DNA of 64,000 bases, taken from Liolophura sinensis. Lineage: Eukaryota; Mollusca; Polyplacophora; Chitonida; Chitonidae. Positions 46,500 through 57,178 of this stretch are shown here, piece after piece (the stretch's first letter is position 1; each line of letters opens with the position of its first letter). The stretch covers positions 8,880,017-8,944,016 of the forward strand of contig NC_088307.1 in assembly GCF_032854445.1 (NCBI RefSeq). Reading direction: 5' to 3'. Both the position numbers and the translations under genes were made by a program. A model generated the notes under the pieces. That model saw only the letters and a list, made by a program, of their open reading frames with translations, did no database searches and was not told the origin of the DNA.

Positions 46500-46754
46500 T
46501 TAACCTGGAATAAACTGTTCTTTTAGGGCACCATATTCCACCAAACTAAATAACCCTGTGATGTAAGAATCTACAGGTCCTTCTGGTTTCTGATGTCGCA
46601 CCTTGAATTGAGCTCTTTCAAAGATCACATTCTTCTTTATCACGAAATGACTCCCAAATTTCCGTTTTACCGTCTCATAATCAAACATATCTTCCTCTGT
46701 CAGATTAAGCGAACTCTGGATATCTTTCACTTTCTCTTTCAAAGAATAAACCAA
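46500..46754 (-). pseudogene. gypsy-type gag fragment
   Basis: 84 codons beginning 27 nt inside the right-hand repeat, with ATVKRKFG-like FDYETVKRKFGSHFV and RHQKPEGPVDSYITGLFSLV, the pattern of retrotransposon gag (metazoan gypsy) domains. It stops early; the frame after 46500 is disrupted. Confidence 0.7.
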
Positions 46755-47127
46755 ATTATTTACCTGTGACCCCTCACGTTATGTTGTAACGTATGACCTA
46801 CATGTAAACAAAAGCATATGCAGTGGGCACATAGATTACGTTACATTACATTTGTGATGACAACCTATTAGTTTTCAGCCATGTGGGATTTTAACTCAGC
46901 CTGTATATTACTGACAGTTAGACTAATGTTGTGCCCTGAGTGAACAAGGATAACTCGCACATCATTTGAAACTTAAAACTGTTGAGAAACATCAAATTAC
47001 TGTACTTCATTTAAAGTGTAGCATTTTTAAAGTGATACACTTCACTTGATTCTCATTGATTTGTGCAACTTTTAGAGCCACTTTTAAGGGAAAGACCTCT
47101 AAAAATCAGTGGAGTTATAACTAAACA

Positions 47128-47545
47128 GACCACTTAAAACTACGCATAAATATAATTTCATTTATTTTTTTATATTTTTGAAAAAAGAGTTAAAGGTGTT
47201 TAAAACATTTGAACACTAAGGTGGAATTTATTGACCGTACTATCAGGGTTTAGGAACTCTCACATCACAGGAAGTTTTTCCAACTGTACAGAGGACGCCG
47301 AAGGTTGAAATAACTCTTTTTACCTATGAGTAAAAGATAACTGAAGTAAAGTTCTCAGAACTCCATTCCTTCTGATGATCATCAGGAAAGAAAGGTGATG
47401 TGACGTCAGAGTTCCTAGATACCATCAGTATGGCACATAAAACCCGCTACAGTGTTGAAATATTTGAATGCCTTTCAACACTGTTAAAAAAAAATCTGAA
47501 AAAATAAATGAAAGTATTTTTACGCATAGTTTTCACTTGTCTGAA
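47128..47545. repeat. foldback/MITE-like inverted-repeat element
   Basis: The ends pair: CACTTAAAACTACGCATAAA (47142 onward) with the complement of 47520-47540, and both continue through TTTCATTTATTTTTT. Pairing continues patchily inward (AGGAACTCTCACATCAC against the complement of 47400-47425). The centre is a perfect palindrome, CTGATGATCATCAG (47372-47385). No coding capacity. Confidence 0.75.
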
Positions 47546-50500
47546 GCTTACTTCATATTTTAGCTTTCTTTTACTTTCTGATAACAGTTTCTCTATAAGA
47601 TTGATTAATGCCATAAAAACTCAAGTATTGGCTCATCAGTAATGATGAGTTGAAGGCCTTTATGTGCTTCTCACGGTGCATTTTTACAGGCCAACTTTGA
47701 GGTGAAATATGTACTTTGCATTCACATATGTACCTGTTTTCCTAGTCACATCCTCATGACAACCGAGGAAAAGACAGTTTAACTTAAACATGGTCCACCA
47801 TTTACCCCAGCATATGACCTACTCGCGGAGCGCTAAATGGCCTATTAAGCAGAGGGACTGGATATAGCTTTTCAGAGTTTTCGTGCATTTATGCTTCATC
47901 GTTTTAAAAGCTGGAGAAAATTTTTAAAATTTGCTTCTGATGGAGGTCGCATTACATGTGTACAGTCAGACCAGATTTATTATGTTATAATAGGACAACT
48001 TATGTGTTATCTGACAACACTTTTATATTTAAACCAAACAATATGTCTTGGGAAATGTATAAATCTACCCAAAAACAGTCACTTCAGAAGCTGTGCGAAT
48101 TGGTACACCCAGTATTTCTGGTAACTTAATCTAGGCCTTCCTGGAAATCTATATATATATAACCTCTATACGTGAAAACACTCCTCAAATAAATAGGGCC
48201 TACATAAATCAGACTGCTGTGGAGCATGACGCTGACTGACTGTAAACAATCAGCCAGCCAGATTAACTGTGGGCATAGATGTAAATTTGATCGGCTTCTA
48301 CATCATAGACTCGTCACAAAGGGTGGGACCGTGCCGTCATTAGTTGATGGTTTGTGATCTCAGGTTGTGCCTGTGTAAAGGAGTGGAATGTGCACGAGTA
48401 AAGAGTGGCAGAGATTGATGGGTACACATACATAGCAACACTATACCATAAATGACCATAAATTTCGTACATGACTAACCTGCCCATTTTTCCTCACTTT
48501 GAGAGTTGTGTTGAGTTTAGAAAGGTGTTTGCAGGTTTGTTTGGAACATGAGATGATATTCTACTGGAAAATTTTCAGCACCAATAATAATGTTCTGTGA
48601 CATTTGTCTCTAGTATACACTGGCTTCAAATTTACTGCTCAGGCAAGGAGCTGAACACATGTGAGGCCAGAAATTCCACAAAGCAATGTCTGTCTTGGGT
48701 TTTTTTTTTTGGTTTTTTTAGTGTTTTTGTCAACTTTGAGATTTGATCCCAAACCAGAAATTTCCATGGCCAGAGCCTTAATGAGGTCACAAGTAGACAT
48801 TTGAGTTTGTTAGCCATATAGTCAATAGTGGAGGACAGCCAGAGGCATGCCACAAAGTTACATAGAAAAGCATTAGGATGACAGGAACTGGTTATGCGAC
48901 AGTAGCCCCCTACAAAACTGCATGTGGCAAAGACCATAGAAACTATTATTATTAATGTATATAACTCTCATTGATTAAATCATTTCATCTCGTTTGGAAA
49001 ATAAATATGTGCTGATGAAATCTACATCTCGGGTAGCTTTCTTTCTCAACTAGCTGAGGATTTTGGGCCTAGTAGTATGCTGCACTGGTATAAGTTTACT
49101 GCATTTTATAACAGTAAAATACCCGTATATGAAATAAAACCTTGGTGTGCAGAAAAAATAGTTAAACTGAATTGTCTTTGTCTTTAAATCAGTATTTCAA
49201 AGGCTCAGCTCTGTGTTATCAGCTCAGCTCCATGTAGCTGCCAGGTTTATATCTGGTTGAGTCAAACATCACATGATCACACAGAAGTGCTCTAAAAATC
49301 ATTAAACATATCTTGTGATAAAGATTAAAATAACTAAGTACAGTGCCAGTATAATGTGCATATTTAGCGGTGGTATTAATGTCTGTGTTTTGGGTGGCGG
49401 TCGTTTGGAGTGACCTAATCCCTGCTGCCTGATAGACCATGGACATTTTAGTGCCTAGTTCTAAAGAAATAATATCCGAGATGCAGTGTATGTTACAATA
49501 AAACCTTTTTTTCTGGTTACAGATAATAGATTGTATTGACCTTATAAAGAACTGAAAGCCTTTACTTGAGCCATAGTATAAGTGATATATACGTGCCGTG
49601 ATGGGTAATAGCTGATGGATCGAGTGTTTGTCAGCACACAAGCCTTTATCTGAAGTAATTCACACTGTAAAGGAAGATCATTGGTTGAATGGCATTTTGT
49701 GTTAAATAAGGTGAGGTAAGGGAATCCGTGTCACGCTCTGCAGGCGAGTTCAACATAATCAAAAGCACCAAGTTCTGGGATAGTTAATGGAAGTATACAG
49801 ATCTGTTTTGCTAAAAGCTTGGAAGAAGGAAACAGACCTGAGATCTAAAGCTGCGCCCGAAGACAATATCGATTATGAATACACATAAATACAGGCATAT
49901 GTAAAGAGACTATTTGCAGAGACTACCTTCCGCGCATACCCCCCCACCCCCAACTGAAAGATTGTGATCAGTGTGATGTTAACTGCATAGCGTTTGTGAA
50001 ATCAGAAGCTGTTTGTCAAAAAAAACCACTGCAGAGGATAATAGGTAATATATGTCAGGGATTGAAGTCTTCTGGTTCCATTACCAGACTGCCAGCGTGG
50101 CAGACTACAGCATGTCGCCCATGTGACTGTCTGTGGCCTTACTTCTGAGAAAAGGGGAACAATGGATTGAGAGAAATTTAGTGTAAACTTAAATACAAGA
50201 TACATGTACATCTTTTGTGTGGTATACATTACTATGAAAACTGGCAAAACAGCCTACATTAGCAGATTCTTCATAGTTTAACTACATGTATATATTTGAC
50301 AGGCCCATAAACTGCAGCTTTGTTTGTGGAGGATAAGGGGATGTCAAATGTCAGTAATCCAGGGGCCTGTTTAACACAGGGGCTGGAGGAAAGCACACGC
50401 CCTTTGATTGAGCAATAGATATGGCTGATAAACCCTGTCAGTTGACTTCACTGAGTCATCAACATGCATGTGACAAATTTTACCTGACAAAGTTAACACT

Positions 50501-50768
50501 GCAGGTGTTGAATTTAAGCCTTGGTTCAAAACGTCTCCGCCTGCCTACCTAAAACTTAGACCCCGAGCAAGATTGCACAATTTTGATATAGGCTGGGGAA
50601 GTGGGGTTGCTACTCACTTCCCGGAACTTGGCTTTCAGTCATTGGTTTCAAGATGTGCTCAGGTAGTGACATGTGGGAATCTGGTTTTGAAAGATGTGTC
50701 GAAGAGAAAATATCAGTGACAGTATGGTTGCCATACAAATGTATTCATTAAATATGAGCCCCAAAACA
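47546..50768. other. no gene seen
   Basis: Ordinary AT-rich sequence with a poly-T patch (48699-48720), a C-rich run (49939-49953) and a 140-codon minus-strand frame at 49219-49641 that matches no family I know. I cannot exclude exons of a gene with long introns. Confidence 0.4.
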
Positions 50769-52420
50769 ATCCACATGAGCTTCTATAGGACTATATAACT
50801 ATATATAGGCAATCAGTAGATTTAGCTAGACTTTGAAATCACAGCATCTCTATTGATCCACATGAGCTTCTATAGGACTATATAACTATGTATAGGCAAT
50901 CAGTAGATTTAGCTAGACGTTGAAATCACAGCATCTCTATTGATCCACATGAGCTTCTATAGGACTATATAACTATATATAGGCAATCAATAGATTTAGC
51001 TAGACTTTGAAATCACAGCATCTCTATTGATCCACATGAGCTTCTATAGGACTATATAACTATATATAGGCAATCAGTAGATTTAGCTAGACTTTGAAAT
51101 CACAGCATCTCTATTGATCCACATGAGCTTCTATAGGACTATATAACTATATATAGGCAATCAGTAGATTTAGCTAGACTTTGAAATCACAGCATCTCTA
51201 TTGATCCACATGAGCTTCTATAGGACTATATAACTATATATAGGCAATCAGTAGATTTAGCTAGACATTGAAATCACAGCATCTCTATTGATCCACATGA
51301 GCTTCTATAGGACTATATAACTATATATAGGCAATCAATAGATTTAGCTAGACTTTGAAATCACAGCATCTCTATTGATCCACATGAGCTTCGATAGGAC
51401 TATATAACTATATATAGGCAATCAATAGATTTAGCTAGACTTTGAAATCACAGCATCTCTATTGATCCACATGAGCTTCGATAGGACTATATAACTATAT
51501 ACAGGCAATCAATAGATTTAGCTAGACGTTGAAATCACAGCATCTCTATTGATCCACATGAGCTTCTATAGGACTATATAACTATATACAGGCAATCAGT
51601 AGATTTAGCTAGACTTTGAAATCACAGCATCTCTATTGATCCACATGAGCTTCTATAGGACTATATAACTATATATAGGCAATCAACAGATTTAGCTAGA
51701 CTTTGAAATCACAGCATCTCTATTGATCCACATGAGCTTCGATAGGACTATATAACTATATACAGGCAATCAGTAGATTTAGCTAGACTTTGAAATCACA
51801 GCATCTCTATTGATCCACATGAGCTTCTATAGGACTATATAACTATATATAGGCAATCAACAGATTTAGCTAGACTTTGAAATCACAGCATCTCTATTGA
51901 TCCACATGAGCTTCGATAGGACTATATAACTATATACAGGCAATCAATAGATTTAGCTAGACGTTGAAATCACAGCATCTCTATTGATCCACATGAGCTT
52001 CTATAGGACTATATAACTATATATAGGCAATCAACAGATTTAGCTAGACTTTGAAATCACAGCATCTCTATTGATCCACATGAGCTTCGATAGGACTATA
52101 TAACTATATACAGGCAATCAGTAGATTTAGCTAGACTTTGAAATCACAGCATCTCTATTGATCCACATGAGCTTCTATAGGACTATATAACTATATATAG
52201 GCAATCAACAGATTTAGCTAGACTTTGAAATCACAGCATCTCTATTGATCCACATGAGCTTCGATAGGACTATATAACTATATACAGGCAATCAGTAGAT
52301 TTAGCTAGACTTTGAAATCACAGCATCTCTATTGATCCACATGAGCTTCTATAGGACTATATAACTATATATAGGCAATCAGTAGATTTAGCTAGACGTT
52401 GAAATCACAGCATCTCTATC
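50769..52420 (+). repeat. 87-nt satellite, 19 copies
   Basis: Each unit starts near GATCCACATGAGCTTCTATA and includes GACTATATAACTATATATAG and GAAATCACAGCATCTCTATT. Units are nearly identical. From about the 11th unit they alternate between two variants (CTTCTATAGG with ATCAACAG; CTTCGATAGG with ATACAGG), so the second half is a 174-nt dimer array. Confidence 0.96.
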
Positions 52421-52860
52421 ATTTAATTTTCATTTAATCTTTAGAAATTGTTTTCTCCCATTAAACTTGGGTGTCTCAAACACGTTAAACCTCAAGGCCA
52501 TGCACCAACCTTGTAAATTAATTACCATATACACGTACTGTCTTTTGTTAAAGTTAAGCTTTTTTTAAGTGGCACATTTTGTTTTATTCTGACTAATTCA
52601 TCCACATTACAGGGCCACTTAAGAGTTTTTTTTTTTTTTTGGTGAAGCTTGAATAGTTTCTTACAGTATGAGAAAAAAAGTGTATGAATTAAAAGAATCA
52701 TTTTAAGGCTGTGTGTGCCGATAGTGCATTTTTACCTACTAAACTTACAGTAAAAAATACAGTAAATGTGTTCAAATATGAAATGAAATACAGTATATGT
52801 GTTCAGATTGTTGTTAGTTCTGAGTGTAAGTGTAGATAATGTATAAATTTGAAAAAATCT

Positions 52861-54285
52861 GTGCATGTGCTGTCTGTGGTAGACAAGGAAACAACGTGGG
52901 TGGGACCATAGATTTTCATGTGTCTGTCTCAGACAGCAGCACAGTACGTCAGAGGTGCATGTGCTGGCTGTGGTAGACAAGGAAACAAGGTGGGTGGGAC
53001 CATAGATTTTCATGTGTCTGTCTCAGACAGCAGCACAGTATGTCAGAGGTGCATGTGCTGGCTGTGGTAGACAAGGAAACAGGGTGGGTGGGACCATAGA
53101 TTTTCATGTGTCTGTCTCAGACAGCAGCACAGTACGTCAGAGGTGCATGTGCTGGCTGTGGTAGACAAGGAAACAGGGTGGGTGGGACCATAGATTTTCA
53201 TTTGTCTGTCTCAGACAGCTGCACAGTATGTCAGAGGTGCATGTGCTGGCCCTGGTAGACAAGGAAACAAGGTGGGTGGGATCGTAGATTTTCATTTGTC
53301 TGTCTCAGACAGCAGCACAGTATGTCAGAGGTGCATGTGCTGGCTGTGGTAGACAAGGAAACAAGGTGGGTGGGACCATAGATTTTCATTTGTCTGTCTC
53401 AGACAGCAGCACAGTACGTCAGAAGTGCATGTGCTGGCTGTGGTAGATAAGGAAACAAGGTGGGTGGGACCATAGATTTTCATGTGTCTATCTCAGACAG
53501 CAGCACAGTATGTCAGAGGTGCATGTGCTGGCTGTGGTAGACAAGGAAACAAGGTTGGTGGGATCGTAGATTTTCATGTGTCTGTCTCAGACAGCAACAC
53601 AGTACGTCAGAGGTGCATGTGCTGGCTGTGGTAGACAAGGAAACAAGGTGGGTGGGACCATAGATTTTCATGTGTCTGTCTCAGACAGCTGCACAGTATG
53701 TCAGAGGTGCATGTGCTGGCTGTGGTAGACAAGGAAACAAGGTGGGTGGGACCATAGATTTTCATGTGTCTGTCTCAGACAGCAGCACAGTATGTCAGAA
53801 GTGCATGTGCTGGCTGTGGTAGACAAGGAAACAAGGTGGGTGGGACCATAGATTTTCATGTGTCTGTCTCAGACAGCAGCACAGTACGTCAGAAGTGCAT
53901 GTGCTGGCTGTGGTAGACAAGGAAACAAGGTGGGTGGGACCATAGATTTTCATGTGTCTGTCTCAGACAGCTGCACAGTATGTCAGAGGTGCATGTGCTG
54001 GCTGTGGTAGACAAGGAAACAAGGTGGGTGGGATCGTAGATTTTCATTTGTCTGTCTCAGACAGCAGCACAGTATGTCAGAAGTGCATGTGCTGGCTGTG
54101 GTAGACAAGGAAACAAGGTGGGTGGGATCGTAGATTTTCATTTGTCTTGTCTCAGACAGCAGCACAGTATGTCAGAAGTGCATGTGCTGGCTGTGGTAGA
54201 CAAGGAAACAAGGTGGGTGGGACCATAGATTTTCATGTGTCTGTCTCAGATAGCAGCACAGTACATCAGAGGTGCATGTACCGGC
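52861..54285 (+). repeat. 94-nt satellite, about 15 copies
   Basis: Units start GTGCATGTGCTGGCTGTGGT and contain GACAAGGAAACAAGGTGGGT and the self-complementary CTGTCTCAGACAG. Variation is mostly single-base; the last copy is truncated and diverged. Confidence 0.95.
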
Positions 54286-54289
54286 TATG

Positions 54290-55050
54290 TGTAATTGTTC
54301 AATCTTATTGTGTATTAATGTTGTTAGGACAAGCCCGTCAAGGTACATTGCAGTGTTCTATTGGTGATATGCAGAATACATGTTACATGTGGTGTTTTCC
54401 ATGGGGAATCCCCGGGGGCGGATGGTTTTTGCACTGCCTACTATTTCATGGTGTTTACACTCTTGTTTAACTCTCACAGTTAATGACCTTCCTGGCTGGG
54501 TACATGTAGGTGTAAGTCTAAGAGTGGCTTTTATATATTGCTATCCGGGGACTGTTAGCCTAACCCCATATTAAAAGATCACAGCCGAGATCCTTGGCTA
54601 GGTAGGTGTTGGTATTTATTTTTTCCTGATTTAGTCTGGTACATGTTACATTGTTTAAGTGGTTCAAATGACAAAAAAGCTGTAGCTTCTGCGTATCGAT
54701 GTTTACCAGCTATAAAGCTTGTGCAGTAGCAGAGCATTGGGGGAGCAAGAGGGGGTGGGACAGGCTGGCGGAGCAGCCAACTGGGCCTTCATGCTGTTGC
54801 CAGCCCTTGTTTATCAGTTGTACTGTGTCAGCCGTGATGGAGTATACAAAAGGTATTGCCTAACAAATCACTTGTTTTGAAAAGTGACTTAAAAACTTAC
54901 AAGCTAGCACTACTTCTATTTGCCTGTGCTAGTTTAATGAAGAAGAGAGATTTTGTAAAAATATATTTTTGACTTGTGATTGTCTGGTCTGTACAAACTA
55001 CAGGCATGGCTTATGTCTTGCCCTGAGCCTGGGCCTGGGTGTCCAATAGT
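54290..55050. other. no gene seen
   Basis: Mixed-composition sequence with no recognised repeat or protein. A G-rich patch (GGGGGAGCAAGAGGGGGTGG) lies near 54739. Confidence 0.4.
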
Positions 55051-55054
55051 AGAG

Positions 55055-55560
55055 AAAATCATGTTAAACAAAATGTTATGAGTTAAAAAGTACTGCAGGT
55101 ATTGAGCTCAGGATTTGCACGCATGTAGAGCACAATAGGATGAGGGAATATATATTCCATTGTTGATTTGGTGTATACATATTAAGTACCGTAAATTACT
55201 GAATTCCTGATTTAGTGTATTATGTATTAGAATCAGTGTTGAACAAAATGTTAGGGGGTACCTGAAAAAGTATTGCATGTGTTGAGCTAAGGATATGCGC
55301 ACATGTAGAGCGCATATTCCATTGTTGATTGGGTGTGTGCATATTAAGTACCGTAAATTACTGAATTCCTGACTTAGTGTATTGTGTATTAGAGTCATTG
55401 TTACACGAAATGTTAGGGTGATATGTCTTAAAAAGTATTGTTCGTATTGACCTGAAGTTTTACATGCGTTTAAAGCAAAATAATGCAAGGGGGGTATTCC
55501 ATCACTGATGCTCTGTGAGCATATTAATTACCGTAAATAACCAAATTCATGATTTCAAGA
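55055..55560 (+). repeat. diverged tandem triplicate, roughly 170-nt unit
   Basis: Three copies share ATATTAAGTACCGTAAATTA, a CTGAATTCCTGA block, ATTCCATTGTTGAT and a TATTGAGCT/ATGTAGAGC region. Identity falls from the first two copies to the third. Confidence 0.85.
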
Positions 55561-55894
55561 GCAGAAGTTTTGCATACATACAGGCGAGTCTCATACAGGT
55601 GACCGCTTTGGAAGACTTGTTACTAATCCTGAGTTTTATTTTCAGAATGAATTCCTTGCCATTTAAAATTGTTTAATTTGTTTTGTCATACTTATATCTC
55701 TATATGAATTACCCTATATGACAAGGGTCCATATTGTGGTTGTCATATATGACTTTTTCAGAGGGTTAAAACTTGTGATGGTGAGCAATGAACAGTTGTA
55801 TTTAACATTATCAGTGGTGGTAGTTGTCTGTATGCTTAGCATTTTTGCATTTAAGGAGATATCTAGGCCAAATATACTGTAGCTCAGTCAGGTG

Positions 55895-56880
55895 TGCACT
55901 GTGACTTGGAGGGCTTTGTGACAACAAGAGCTTTCATGTCTTGTTTCTGTCCGCATGTACACTGTGACTGGGTAGGATTGCATATTTTGTTCAGGTGCCT
56001 GCATACTGAGGCTGGGTGGGTTTTCATATTTAGTGTGTTGTTTGAGTGTCTTACACTATGACTGGGTGGGCTTTCATGCCTGGACACCAGGCATGAAAGC
56101 CCACCCAGTCATAGTGTTTGTGTGTGTACACACTGTGAATGGGTGGGCTTTCATTTCTGGTGCTCTTTCATGTCTGGTGTTCTGACTGGGTGTCTATAAC
56201 CTCTGACTGGGTGGGCTTTTATTTCTGGTGTCCTGTTTGAGTGTCTGTAACCTGTGACTGAGTGGGCTTTTATTTTTGGTGATCTGACTGGGTGTCTGTA
56301 ATTTGTGACTGGGTGGGCTTTTATTTCTGGTATTCTGATTGGGTGTCTGAAACCTGTGACTGGGTGGGCTTTTATTTCTGGTGTCCTGTTTGAGTGTCTG
56401 TGACCTGTGACTGGGTGGGCTTTTGTTTCTGGTGTCCTGTCTGGGTGTGTGTAATCTGTGAATGGGTGGGAATTCATGTCTGATGTCCTGTTTTGGTGTG
56501 TGTAATATGTGACTGGGTGGGTATTCATGTCTGATGTCCTGTTTGGGTATGTGTAATATGTAAATGGGTGGGTATTCATGTCTGATGTCCTGTTCGGGTG
56601 TGTATAACCTGTGACTGGGTGGGTATTCATGTCTGATGTCCTGTTTGGGTGTGTGTAACCTGTGAATGGGTGGGTATTCATGTCTGATGTCCTGTTCGGG
56701 TGTGTATAACCTGTGAATGGGTGGGTATTCATGTCTGATGTCCTGTTTGGGTGTGTATAACCTGTGAATGGGTGGGTATTCATGTCTGATGTTCTGTTTG
56801 GGTGTGTATAACCTGTGAATGGGTGGGTATTCATGTCTGATGTCCTGTTTGGGTGTGTATAACCTTTGACTGGGTTCTGT
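55895..56880 (+). repeat. 51-nt minisatellite
   Basis: Units such as CTGTGAATGGGTGGGTATTC and ATGTCTGATGTCCTGTT. The 5' part is diverged (GGGCTTTCAT type), the 3' part homogeneous. Because 51 is a multiple of three, a minus-strand frame of 227 codons (56151-56834) stays open as 17-residue repeats (MNTHPFTGYTHPNRTSD). No promoter or flanking exon supports translation. Confidence 0.93.
56053..56117. other. perfect 31-bp hairpin with 3-nt loop
   Basis: Arms 56053-56083 and 56087-56117 are exact reverse complements (ACACTATGACTGGGTGGGCT onward), loop ACA. It is formed of minisatellite sequence inverted upon itself. Confidence 0.97.
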
Positions 56881-57108
56881 AGTGTGGCTTAGATAGTAGT
56901 AAGGCAGCTCTGTAAAAATTGTAACATAGATGTATTTGTCAACTACAAGCAGATGATAAACTCATGTAGCAAACACCATCCTAAAAGCACCTTCAGCAAT
57001 GAAATAACAACACTAATCTGCCGATAACTGTTAGACTTGCTGCAAAAGGGATACATATTGAGTCTCTTGGCTCAGCAACTTGTAATTTTCAGTGGCCTTT
57101 CTACTGAT

Positions 57109-57178
<70 letters not shown>

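Larger units (their letters stand above)
45404..46850 (-). mobile_element. broken Ty3/gypsy-type gag-pro fragment between short terminal repeats
   Basis: Two 69-nt direct repeats (45404-45472 and 46782-46850, both TG...CA and sharing TATGACCTAC.TGTAAACAAA) flank minus-strand gag, zinc-knuckle and protease remnants. No reverse transcriptase or integrase is present. The 69-nt repeats may be whole short LTRs or conserved LTR ends. No target duplication was found. Confidence 0.7.

Noticed and set aside
49219-49641. 140-codon minus-strand frame as a gene
   Set aside because: No recognised domain and no splice context; it could be chance in AT-rich DNA.
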